Assembly (NCBI GenBank): GCA_016938395.1
Contig: JAFGUS010000122.1
Location: forward strand, 1 to 28,758
Direction: 5' to 3'
DNA length: 28,758 nucleotides
Origin: Coriobacteriia bacterium
GTDB lineage: Bacteria > Actinomycetota > Coriobacteriia > Anaerosomatales > Anaerosomataceae
A program made the position numbers and the translations under genes. The notes under the pieces are model-generated. The model worked only from the letters and a program-made list of their open reading frames with translations. It searched no databases and had not been told where the DNA came from. Of the stretch, positions 15,500 to 24,438 are shown one piece after another (position 1 is the stretch's first letter; each line of letters begins with the position of its first letter).

Positions 15500-16810
15500 T
15501 CAGGAGGCAGGTTCGTCCTCATCGGACACCTCGCTGTGCCCCGGCATGACGCCACCAGCGGCGCGGTAGTACCGGCGCCCCACAAGCCCATCCGGCAGGT
15601 ACTGCTGCTCAACGTGGGCGCCCGGGTAATCGTGCGGATACCGGTACGCCGGATAGCGATCGGAACCCGGGCGATGCCGATCCCTGAGGTGGTCGGGAAC
15701 CAGACGCGCAGCGCCCTCGCGGACATCGGTCAGCGCCTCATCGATCGCCAGGTACGCCGCGTTGCTCTTCGGTGCGAGCGCAAGGTACACAGCGGCATGC
15801 GCAAGGTTGATGCGGGCCTCCGGCCACCCGATGGACTCGGCCGCCTTGAACGCCGCGTGCGCCACGAGCAGTGCGTGCGGGTCGGCCATGCCCACGTCCT
15901 CCGAAGCGAAGATCAGCATCCTGCGCGCGATGAACTTGGGGTCTTCTCCCCCGTGGATCATGCGCGCGAGCCAGTAGACAGCCGCATCGGGATCGCTGCC
16001 GCGCATCGACTTGATGAACGCCGAGATGACGTCGTAGTGGACATCGCCGCCCTTGTCGTACGGGAGTGACCGGGTGGCTGCGGCACGGGAGATGTCGTCC
16101 TCCGAGAGGTGCGCGACGCCGTCAGGTCCGCGCGGCGCCACCTGAAAGGCCAGCTCGAGCAGGGTGAGCGCGATCCGCGCGTCGCCACCGGCGAGCGTGA
16201 CGAGACGGTCGGTGGCGGCCGACTCGATCGAGGCCGAGCCACCGAGACCACGCGCGGCATCGCTGGTGGCTCGCTCGATGATGGCGCGCACGTCGTCGTC
16301 GGACAGCGGCACGAACTCGACGACACGCGACCGGCTGATGAGCGGCGCGTTGACCTCGAAGAAGGGGTTCTCGGTGGTGGCCCCGATGAGCACGATGAGC
16401 CGGTCCTCCACCGCATGGAGGAGCGCGTCTTGCTGCGACTTGTTGAACCGATGGATCTCGTCGATGAACAGGACCGTCCGGCGGTTCTCCAGCTTGAGAC
16501 GGTCCCTGGCCTCCTCGATGACCGCACGGACGTCCTTGACGCCAGCGCTCACCGCGGAGAGCTCGGTGACGTGAGCTTCGGTCATCGCGGCGATGATGCG
16601 AGCCAGGCTCGTCTTACCCGTGCCCGCCGGCCCATACAGGATGAGGGACGAAACAGCGTCGAGCTCGATCGCCGTCCGAAGCACCGTGCCGGGACCGACC
16701 GCCTCGTGCTGGCCGACGAACTCGTCGAGCGTCCGGGGGCGCATACGCGCAGCGAGCGGCGCCCCGGCCTCGAGGCGCCGCTCCGCTGCATCATCGAACA
16801 GGTCGCGCAT
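15500..16810 (-). CDS. rarA: Replication-associated recombination protein A (AAA+ ATPase)
   Basis: 436 residues. RarA/MgsA acts with SSB at stalled replication forks and is related to clamp-loader ATPases. Walker A is GPAGTGKTS at 60-68, Walker B LFIDEIHRFNKSQQDALL with D117/E118, sensor 1 GATTENPFFEVN at 143-154, and the arginine finger is in ISRSRVVEF (R160). The C-terminal part (KGGDVHYDVISAFIKSMRGSDPDAA and FIARRMLIFASEDVGMADP) is the RarA tetramerisation region. It begins two bases after the lipoprotein gene. Its place a few hundred bases after aspS and just after the 6S RNA candidate repeats the Bacillus subtilis aspS-6S-rarA order. Confidence 0.96.
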   Translation of the reverse strand: MRDLFDDAAERRLEAGAPLAARMRPRTLDEFVGQHEAVGPGTVLRTAIELDAVSSLILYGPAGTGKTSLARIIAAMTEAHVTELSAVSAGVKDVRAVIEEARDRLKLENRRTVLFIDEIHRFNKSQQDALLHAVEDRLIVLIGATTENPFFEVNAPLISRSRVVEFVPLSDDDVRAIIERATSDAARGLGGSASIESAATDRLVTLAGGDARIALTLLELAFQVAPRGPDGVAHLSEDDISRAAATRSLPYDKGGDVHYDVISAFIKSMRGSDPDAAVYWLARMIHGGEDPKFIARRMLIFASEDVGMADPHALLVAHAAFKAAESIGWPEARINLAHAAVYLALAPKSNAAYLAIDEALTDVREGAARLVPDHLRDRHRPGSDRYPAYRYPHDYPGAHVEQQYLPDGLVGRRYYRAAGGVMPGHSEVSDEDEPAS

Positions 16811-16812
16811 GG

Positions 16813-17358
16813 CTACTTGGACGCGCGCTCTACCTCACGCTCGATGTAGGCGCGGTCCACGTACCCCTTCCAGCGCCAGGTGATGAAGCCACCCCGATCG
16901 ACGGCGATGAGATACGGTGTGGTTCCCACGCCCAGCTCGGTCGCGTAGGAGACGGCGGCCTTCGTGTCCTCGTCTTCGGCGGTGCCACCGACATCGAACG
17001 TCACGAAGTCGATAAGCCCCCGGTAGTCGGCGACAACAGCGTCGACCTCAGTGCGGAGGTCGGCGGTGACGCCCTGTGCGGGGTCGTAGAAGAAGATGAG
17101 CATCGGGCGGCCGGCGTCGAGCTTCTCGGCGAGCACAGCCGGCATCTCGACGGTGGTGAACTCGGGGAACGGCGCTGGTTCGAGATCGCCGTCGTTGCTC
17201 GAGCGGTCGGTCACGTACTCCGGCGGCTCGGGCTCGGCGACCGGAGCTTCGGCCACGGGCTCCTCGGGCTCGACGGGTTCGGCTGCTCCCCCGCCCCCGC
17301 ATCCGACCAGAGCGAACGCGAGTACTGCTGTGATGAGTGCTGCAACGATTCTGCGCAT
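16813..17358 (-). CDS. Thioredoxin-fold lipoprotein without the active-site cysteines
   Basis: 181 residues. The signal peptide has a lipobox LVGC with C20 as the lipid-attached residue, then a Pro/Glu-rich acidic linker (25-60). Residues 70-181 follow the thioredoxin fold: a strand MLIFFYDPAQG at 86-96, a strand FVTFDVGG, a helix, the cis-proline segment GVGTTPYLIAVDRGG with P148, and a final helix. The CxxC pair that normally follows FFY is replaced by DPAQ, and there is no cysteine besides C20. It should be a membrane-anchored extracytoplasmic protein that binds rather than oxidises partners. A family name is not certain. GGAGGG lies five bases before the ATG. Its leader is immediately downstream of the 6S RNA candidate. 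Confidence 0.75.
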   Translation of the reverse strand: MRRIVAALITAVLAFALVGCGGGGAAEPVEPEEPVAEAPVAEPEPPEYVTDRSSNDGDLEPAPFPEFTTVEMPAVLAEKLDAGRPMLIFFYDPAQGVTADLRTEVDAVVADYRGLIDFVTFDVGGTAEDEDTKAAVSYATELGVGTTPYLIAVDRGGFITWRWKGYVDRAYIEREVERASK

Positions 17359-17385
17359 GTGTTCCCTCCGCGGCCGCCGAATGAA

Positions 17386-17553
17386 CGCACCCCGCCCTGC
17401 GTGGTCGGCCGGGTGAACCTGCCGCAGCAGGTGGGTGCCCGCACCCCGGGTTCGCGCTTCCCCGAAGGGATACCACTCGCCCGTGAAATGTTGGGCTCCC
17501 GGTGTAGAGGTGTTGGCTCAACCGCTGACACCGATTCCACGCAAGGCAAGGCA
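17386..17553 (-). ncRNA. ssrS: Probable 6S RNA
   Basis: No gene is visible at 17359-17673. On the minus strand 17551-17537 pairs with 17404-17390 over 15 uninterrupted base pairs (three or so G-U), forming a closing stem about 165 bases apart. Inside is a bubble with a short CCUGC-UGCG-GCAGG hairpin on the 3' side, then an imperfect apical stem containing CCC-UUCG-GGG. This closing stem, central bubble and long apical arm is the 6S plan. The 5' side reads GUUGAGCCAACA, like the UGAGCCGAUA of Escherichia coli 6S. A -10 box lies just upstream. The locus matches Bacillus subtilis, where 6S-1 RNA lies between aspS and rarA. 6S RNA binds the housekeeping RNA polymerase and mimics an open promoter. 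Ends are approximate; a long structured mRNA leader for the lipoprotein is the alternative. Confidence 0.65.
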
Positions 17554-17555
17554 CC

Positions 17556-17564
17556 ATTATCGTA
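17556..17564 (-). promoter_or_regulatory. -10 box for the 6S RNA candidate
   Basis: The minus strand reads TACGATAAT, giving TACGAT or GATAAT as -10 hexamer, 6-12 bases before the closing stem begins. No good -35 hexamer is seen at 16-18 bases upstream, which is common in high-GC actinobacteria. Confidence 0.5.
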
Positions 17565-17589
17565 GCACCCTCGGCTGACAGGCGCATCA

Positions 17590-17628
17590 CCGGCCCCACG
17601 CAGTGAGGGGTCCGCAGTGTGGGGCCGG
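17590..17628 (-). terminator. Terminator-like hairpin after the aspS operon
   Basis: Perfect 10-base inverted repeat: CCGGCCCCAC at 17590-17599 and GTGGGGCCGG at 17619-17628, with a 19-base loop. It lies after the stop of the small membrane protein gene (17674) and before the 6S promoter. No U-run follows, so rho-independent termination is only plausible. Confidence 0.45.
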
Positions 17629-17673
17629 CCACGCCGCCAGCGGACCGGCCGCGCCACGGCGCCACCGATCGCG

Positions 17674-17997
17674 CTACCGCTCCGAGCCGTCGAGGATCTC
17701 GGGCTGCTCGGGTGCAAGCAGCGCGCGCACCCGGGAGCTCAGACGACGGTGCATCACGACGTATCCGGCTGCGAGCGCGATAGCGCCGGCGGCGACGGCG
17801 CTCGCCAGAAGTGGCTCGTCTCGGCGACCCCATGCCACCACGCCTCCGAGCGCGAGCACCGCGATCACACCGATGATCTGCGTCCACCGAGCGTAACCGC
17901 GCGCCGTCACGTCCCAGCCGTACGCTGTCCCCACGATCACGAACCCCGCGCACGCGGCGATCAGGATCGCGGCCGATGCGATGAGCGAAGGCGACAC
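17674..17997 (-). CDS. Small three-helix membrane protein, unknown function
   Basis: 107 residues. Hydrophobic segments at about 5-25, 39-56 and 63-82 suggest three membrane helices, followed by a basic then acidic cytoplasmic tail (MHRRLSSRVRALLAPEQPEILDGSER). The GTG start at 17997 has GGGAGG five bases upstream, overlapping the aspS stop, so it is co-translated with aspS. I do not recognise a family; it has no catalytic motif. Confidence 0.65.
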   Translation of the reverse strand: MSPSLIASAAILIAACAGFVIVGTAYGWDVTARGYARWTQIIGVIAVLALGGVVAWGRRDEPLLASAVAAGAIALAAGYVVMHRRLSSRVRALLAPEQPEILDGSER

Positions 17998-18007
17998 AGG
18001 ACCCTCC

Positions 18008-19777
18008 CTAGTCGGTCTTCAGGTGCACCTCGCGTAGCTGCCGGGGACTGACCGTGTCGGGCGCTCCGGTAAGCGGATCGGCACCAGACGAAGTCTTCGG
18101 GAACGCGATCACGTCGCGAATCGAGCTCGCGCCCGCGAGCAGCATGACGAGCCGGTCGAGACCCAGCGCGATCCCGCCGTGCGGCGGGGCGCCGAACGCG
18201 AGCGCCTCGAGCAGGAAGCCGAACTGCGTGCGGGCCTCCTCCTCGGAGTGACCGAGGCGGGCGAGGATGCGCATCTGCAGGTCGGCGTTGTGGATCCGGA
18301 GCGTGCCACCACCGATCTCGTAACCGTTGATGACGAGGTCGTAGCTGTGCGAGCCCACCTCCAACGGGGCGCTCTCGATCTTGCCGATATCGGCTTCGAG
18401 CGGCATCGTGAACGGGTGGTGGTTGGCCGCGTAGCGATCTTCCTCGGCGTCGTACTTGAACATCGGGAAGCCCACGACCCAGAGGGCGTCGAAGCCGGTG
18501 CGCTCTATCTCGAGTTCGTCGGCCATCTTCAGACGCAGCGTGCCGAGGACCTCGTTGGCGACGTCGCGCGCGTCGGCGATCATCAGCAGAAGGTCGCCGG
18601 GCTCGACGCCGAGCGCCTCGCGAAGACCGGCCAACTCGGCATCGGTGAAGAACTTCGCGATCGGGGACCGCACATCGCCGTCGGTGGGGAACGCCACCCA
18701 CGCGAGTCCCTTTGCACCGGCGTCGAGCGCGACCTGGTTGAGCGCATCGATCTTCCCGCGGCTCCAGTCGCCCGCTCCGCGCGCGTTGATACCCTTGATG
18801 GCACCACCCGCGCCGAGCGCCGAGGAGAACACCTTGAACTCGCTTGTGGCGAAGACGCCGGAGAGATCGGCGAGTTCCATGCCGAGACGCGTGTCCGGAC
18901 GGTCGGAGCCGTAGCGATCCATCGCCTCGGCATACGTGATGCGTCGGAGCGGCACCGGCAGATCGACCGCCGCCTCCTTCATCACGTCGTGCATGACGTC
19001 CTCCATCATCTGAAGGATGTCGTCCTCAGTGGCGAACGACATCTCGATGTCCACCTGCGTGAACTCGGGCTGGCGGTCGGCCCGCAGATCCTCGTCTCGG
19101 AAGCAGCGCGCGATCTGGTAGTAGCGCTCGATGCCGGCCACCATGAACAGCTGCTTGAACAGCTGCGGTGACTGCGGCAGCGCGTAGAACGCACCGGGCG
19201 AGAGCCGGCTCGGCACGATGAAGTCGCGCGCACCCTCCGGGGTGGACTTGCCGAGTATCGGCGTCTCCACCTCCATGAAGCCGCGGGTCTCCAGCGAGCG
19301 GCGGAAGCGCTGCGTGACCCGGTCGCGCAGCTCGAGTGCCGCAAACACCTCGGGGCGCCGGATGTCGAGATAGCGGTAACGCATCCGCGTGACCTCGTCG
19401 GTGTCGATCCCCGGCTCGATCTCGAACGGCGGCGTCTCGCTCGCGTTGAGCACATCAGCCGAGGAGATCACGACCTCGACCTCACCGGTGGCCATGTTCG
19501 GGTTCTCGGTCCCCTCGGGACGCCGACGCACGGTCCCCGTGAGTTTCACGACCCACTCAGGACGCACGCGCTCGGCCGTGACGAACGCCTCGCCCGCGGT
19601 CTCAGGGTCGAACGTGCACTGGACGATACCGCTTCGGTCGCGCAGGTCGATGAAGATGAGGCCGCCGTGGTCGCGGCGCTTGGCCACCCAGCCGGCGAGC
19701 GTGACCGCCGCACCGACATCGGCAGCCCCGAGCGAACCGGCAGTGTGCGTGCGGATCGAGTAACGTGCGTCGAACAT
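18008..19777 (-). CDS. aspS: Aspartate-tRNA ligase, probably non-discriminating (AspRS/AsxRS)
   Basis: 589 residues, the bacterial AspRS length with a GAD insert. The N-terminal OB domain has [27 protein letters not shown] (27-53). Motif 2 is [23 protein letters not shown] and motif 3 is [16 protein letters not shown]. In the anticodon-binding domain H37 and G89 fall where Pseudomonas aeruginosa AspRS has H31 and G83, residues tied to relaxed tRNA choice; discriminating bacterial enzymes have Leu at the first. It would then also make Asp-tRNA(Asn), which the GatCAB amidotransferase converts. The ATG at 19777 has GGAAGG seven bases upstream, and the hisS stop is 12 bases before. Confidence 0.96.
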   Translation of the reverse strand: MFDARYSIRTHTAGSLGAADVGAAVTLAGWVAKRRDHGGLIFIDLRDRSGIVQCTFDPETAGEAFVTAERVRPEWVVKLTGTVRRRPEGTENPNMATGEVEVVISSADVLNASETPPFEIEPGIDTDEVTRMRYRYLDIRRPEVFAALELRDRVTQRFRRSLETRGFMEVETPILGKSTPEGARDFIVPSRLSPGAFYALPQSPQLFKQLFMVAGIERYYQIARCFRDEDLRADRQPEFTQVDIEMSFATEDDILQMMEDVMHDVMKEAAVDLPVPLRRITYAEAMDRYGSDRPDTRLGMELADLSGVFATSEFKVFSSALGAGGAIKGINARGAGDWSRGKIDALNQVALDAGAKGLAWVAFPTDGDVRSPIAKFFTDAELAGLREALGVEPGDLLLMIADARDVANEVLGTLRLKMADELEIERTGFDALWVVGFPMFKYDAEEDRYAANHHPFTMPLEADIGKIESAPLEVGSHSYDLVINGYEIGGGTLRIHNADLQMRILARLGHSEEEARTQFGFLLEALAFGAPPHGGIALGLDRLVMLLAGASSIRDVIAFPKTSSGADPLTGAPDTVSPRQLREVHLKTD

Positions 19778-19789
19778 GAGGGGGCCTTC

Positions 19790-21061
19790 CTAGCCGAGCG
19801 CGGCGGCGACGGCGGCCGGTGCCGCGTCGAGCGCCACGCGCTTCTCTTCCTTGCTGGACATGTTGCGGAGCGTGACCTCGCCTGCGGCGAGTTCGTCGGG
19901 GCCGAGCACCACAACGAAACTAGCGCCGAGCCGATCGGCCTGCTTGAACTGCGACTTCAAGCTGCGCGCCTGGTGGTCGAGTTCGGCGGCGATGCCGGCG
20001 TCACGCAACCGTTGCGCGAGCGCGAACACCTCGGCGGCGACCGAGTCGTCCACACGGGCCACGAAGACCTCGGCGCGCGGTGGCGCGAGTATCTCGATAC
20101 CGGCCGCCTGCATGGCGAGCAGCGTGCGCTCGAAGCCGAGTGCGAAGCCAAGGCCCGGTGTGGGCGGGCCGTCGTAGGCCTCCATGAGCCGGTCGTAGCG
20201 GCCTCCCCCGCCGATGGCGTTCTGGGAGCCAAGCCCCGCCTCCACCTGGATCTCGAAGACCGTTCGCGTGTAGTAGTCGAGCCCTCGGACGAGCGAGGAG
20301 TCCTCCTCGTACGGGATGCCGAGCGCGTCGAGGTGCGCCTTGACGGCAGTGTAGTGAGCCGCACAGTCGTCGCAGAGCTCGTCGCGCAGGAGTGGCGCGG
20401 TGGCCATCACCGCACGACACGCGGGGTTCTTGCAGTCGAAAGCACGGAGCGGGTTGGTGTCCGCCCGGCGGTTGCACTCCTCACAGAGCCCGGACCCGTG
20501 CGAGCGGATGAACGCCGCGATGCCGTCACGGTACGCGGGGCGGCACGCCTCGTCCCCCATCGAGTTGAGCAGCAGCCGCATGTTCTCGGCGGGGAGGCCG
20601 AGCGCCTCGAAGTAGCGCCAGAGCACCGTGATGACCTCGGCATCAGCGGTGGGTTCAGCCGCGCCGAGTACCTCGATGCCGATCTGCCAGAACTGCCGCA
20701 TACGGCCTTTCTGCGGCCGCTCGTACCGGAACATCGGCCCGGCGTAGTAGAGCTTCGCCTGCGCGCCGTTGGCGGTGAGATTGTGCTCGAGTGCCGCGCG
20801 CACCACGCTCGCAGTGCCTTCGGGGCGCAGCGTGATGGAGCGGCCCGCCTTGTCCTCGAACGTGTACATCTCCTTGGCGACGATATCCGTGGCCTCACCG
20901 ATGCCGCGGGTGAAGACCTCGGTGTGCTCGAAGAGCGGCGTGTACACCGGCTCGTAGCCGTAGCGTGCGAAGAGATCCTGCGCCACGCGCTGGAGGTGCT
21001 CCCATGCGCGCGCCACATCGGGCAGCATGTCGGCGGTGCCTTTGGGTGCCTGTGCATTCAA
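19790..21061 (-). CDS. hisS: Histidine-tRNA ligase
   Basis: 423 residues. Class II motif 1 region opens APKGTADMLPD. Motif 2 is RPEGTASVVRAAL followed by RYERPQKGRMRQFWQIGIEV. The histidine motifs GLDYYTRTVFE and AIGGGGRYDRLM are intact, and the C-terminal anticodon domain ends at EKRVALDAAP. A cysteine-containing insert (CEECNRRADTNPLRAFDCKNPACRAV, later CDDC) is common in bacterial HisRS. The only start fitting the family's N terminus is TTG at 21061, with AAAGG six bases upstream; the nearby ATG is out of frame. The 128-base gap before it probably holds the hisS-aspS promoter. Confidence 0.96.
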   Translation of the reverse strand: MNAQAPKGTADMLPDVARAWEHLQRVAQDLFARYGYEPVYTPLFEHTEVFTRGIGEATDIVAKEMYTFEDKAGRSITLRPEGTASVVRAALEHNLTANGAQAKLYYAGPMFRYERPQKGRMRQFWQIGIEVLGAAEPTADAEVITVLWRYFEALGLPAENMRLLLNSMGDEACRPAYRDGIAAFIRSHGSGLCEECNRRADTNPLRAFDCKNPACRAVMATAPLLRDELCDDCAAHYTAVKAHLDALGIPYEEDSSLVRGLDYYTRTVFEIQVEAGLGSQNAIGGGGRYDRLMEAYDGPPTPGLGFALGFERTLLAMQAAGIEILAPPRAEVFVARVDDSVAAEVFALAQRLRDAGIAAELDHQARSLKSQFKQADRLGASFVVVLGPDELAAGEVTLRNMSSKEEKRVALDAAPAAVAAALG

Positions 21062-21096
21062 CGAGGGCCTTTCGGGCTGGGGTCCTGCGGTATCCG

Positions 21097-21102
21097 AGTG
21101 TA
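21097..21102 (-). promoter_or_regulatory. Possible -10 box for hisS-aspS
   Basis: In the 128-base gap between the small membrane protein gene and hisS, the minus strand reads TACACT, a good TAnnnT -10 match, about 40 bases before the TTG start. No clear -35 element lies 16-18 bases upstream. No T-box leader fits in this short gap. Confidence 0.35.
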
Positions 21103-21189
21103 GCGGATGCGCGGGTGAGGAGCCACGCGGACGGCTTCAGCATATGAGCCGGTTCCACGCTCGCACACTCCCCCGAGAGGCCTGCGGCG

Positions 21190-21558
21190 CTACTCCCCCG
21201 CTGCAGCACTCTCGATGCGCCGCTTCACCCTGAGCCAGAGCGCCACGCCAGCTGCCACGGCGGCCACCTCCACCACATGCTTGACCGCGATGGCCGGCAC
21301 GAGGTCACCCCTGATGGCCCCGAGATCGTGCGTGTTGAAGTAGATCACCCGCGGGATTCCGCCGACGACGATCCAGACGAGCGCGGCTTGGGCAAAGCGG
21401 GTCAGCACAGGGTACGCGCGGGCGAGTGTCGCCGCCTCGGCGGGGCCACCGCGCTCCGCCTGTCGCCCGAGCACCCACATGATCGCAGCGGCCGCGATGA
21501 GCACGGCGGTCGCTACATCGTGGAAGTAGTTGTTCATGATGATCAGGATGTCGGTCAT
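21190..21558 (-). CDS. Small membrane protein, unknown function
   Basis: 122 residues from ATG at 21558, which has a perfect AAGGAG five bases upstream (the frame is also open to a GTG at 21564). Hydrophobic segments at about 14-31, 53-70 and 91-110. Three histidines (H13, H77, H94) sit near the membrane borders. The short FHDVATAVLIAAAAIMWVLGRQAE opening suggests a conserved family I cannot name. It lies between the hydrolase gene and hisS. Confidence 0.6.
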   Translation of the reverse strand: MTDILIIMNNYFHDVATAVLIAAAAIMWVLGRQAERGGPAEAATLARAYPVLTRFAQAALVWIVVGGIPRVIYFNTHDLGAIRGDLVPAIAVKHVVEVAAVAAGVALWLRVKRRIESAAAGE

Positions 21559-21594
21559 GCACACTCCTTCCAGACCGCACGTGGTGAGGACAGC

Positions 21595-22211
21595 TCACGC
21601 CCTCGGAAAGAACGGGTTCACCCGCCGCTCGCGGCCGATGGTCGTCTCGGGACCGTGACCGGGGTGGACGCGGATCTCGTCGGCGAGCGAGGCGAGGCGG
21701 CCGATGGAGCGCCGCATGGCGGTCATGTCGCCGCCGGGAAAGTCGGTGCGCCCCACGCTGCCCGCGAAGAGCGTGTCGCCGCTGAAGAGGTGACCGTCGC
21801 CCTCGAGGCAGATGCAACCGGGCGTGTGTCCGGGGGTGTGCAGCACGCGCAGCTGAACGCCACCGGCTTCCACGACGTCGCCCTCGGCGAGCAGCCGGTC
21901 AGCTTCAGGCGCCGAAGCGTCGAATCCGAAGAGCGCGCCGCCGGTACCGTGTGGCGTGGTGATGTGCGGCGCGTCGGCCTCGTGCACGAGCAGCGGTGCG
22001 GCGGTCGCATCGACCACCGCGCGGGCGGCGGCCAGGTGGTCGAAGTGTCCGTGGGTGAGCAAGACGGCGGCAACGTCGGAGCCATCGAGCGCGCTCAGGA
22101 TCGCGTCCGCTTCCTCGGCGGGATCGATGACGAGCACGGGGCCGCCCGCACCGTCGTCCACGAGCCAGCAGTTGGTGTCGAGCGGGCCGAGCGTGAGCCT
22201 CCGCACGCGCA

Positions 22212-22212
<1 letters not shown>
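21595..22212 (-). CDS. Metallo-beta-lactamase-fold hydrolase, glyoxalase II-like (YcbL type)
   Basis: 205 residues from ATG at 22212. The longer open frame up to 22503 is a shadow of rel. Metal ligands: THGHFDH at 53-59 (H54, H56, D58, H59), H129 in HTPGHTPG, D146 in SGDTLFAGSVGRTDFPGGD and H186 in PGHGPET. This is the small single-domain type that lacks the glyoxalase II substrate domain, so it probably hydrolyses thioesters or similar, with the exact substrate unknown. Its start overlaps the rel stop by one base (TGATG). Such hydrolases follow rel, or rel and dtd, in many Gram-positive genomes. Confidence 0.92.
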
Positions 22213-24422
<2,210 letters not shown>

Positions 24423-24428
24423 GCGGCG

Positions 24429-24433
24429 CCTCC
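24429..24433 (-). promoter_or_regulatory. Ribosome-binding site fixing the rel start
   Basis: GGAGG on the minus strand, six bases before GTG at 24422, between the recJ fusion stop (24439) and rel. It decides against the 35-residue longer frame. Confidence 0.7.
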
Positions 24434-24438
24434 GGGGT

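Noticed and set aside
17386..17553. SRP RNA, RNase P RNA or tmRNA as identity of the structured RNA
   Set aside because: No GGAAGCAGC-type SRP loop, no RNase P core motifs (and too short), and no tRNA-like ends or tag frame.
21062..21189. T-box or other riboswitch before hisS
   Set aside because: The 128-base gap is too short for a T-box leader, and no T-box sequence or terminator/antiterminator pair is seen.
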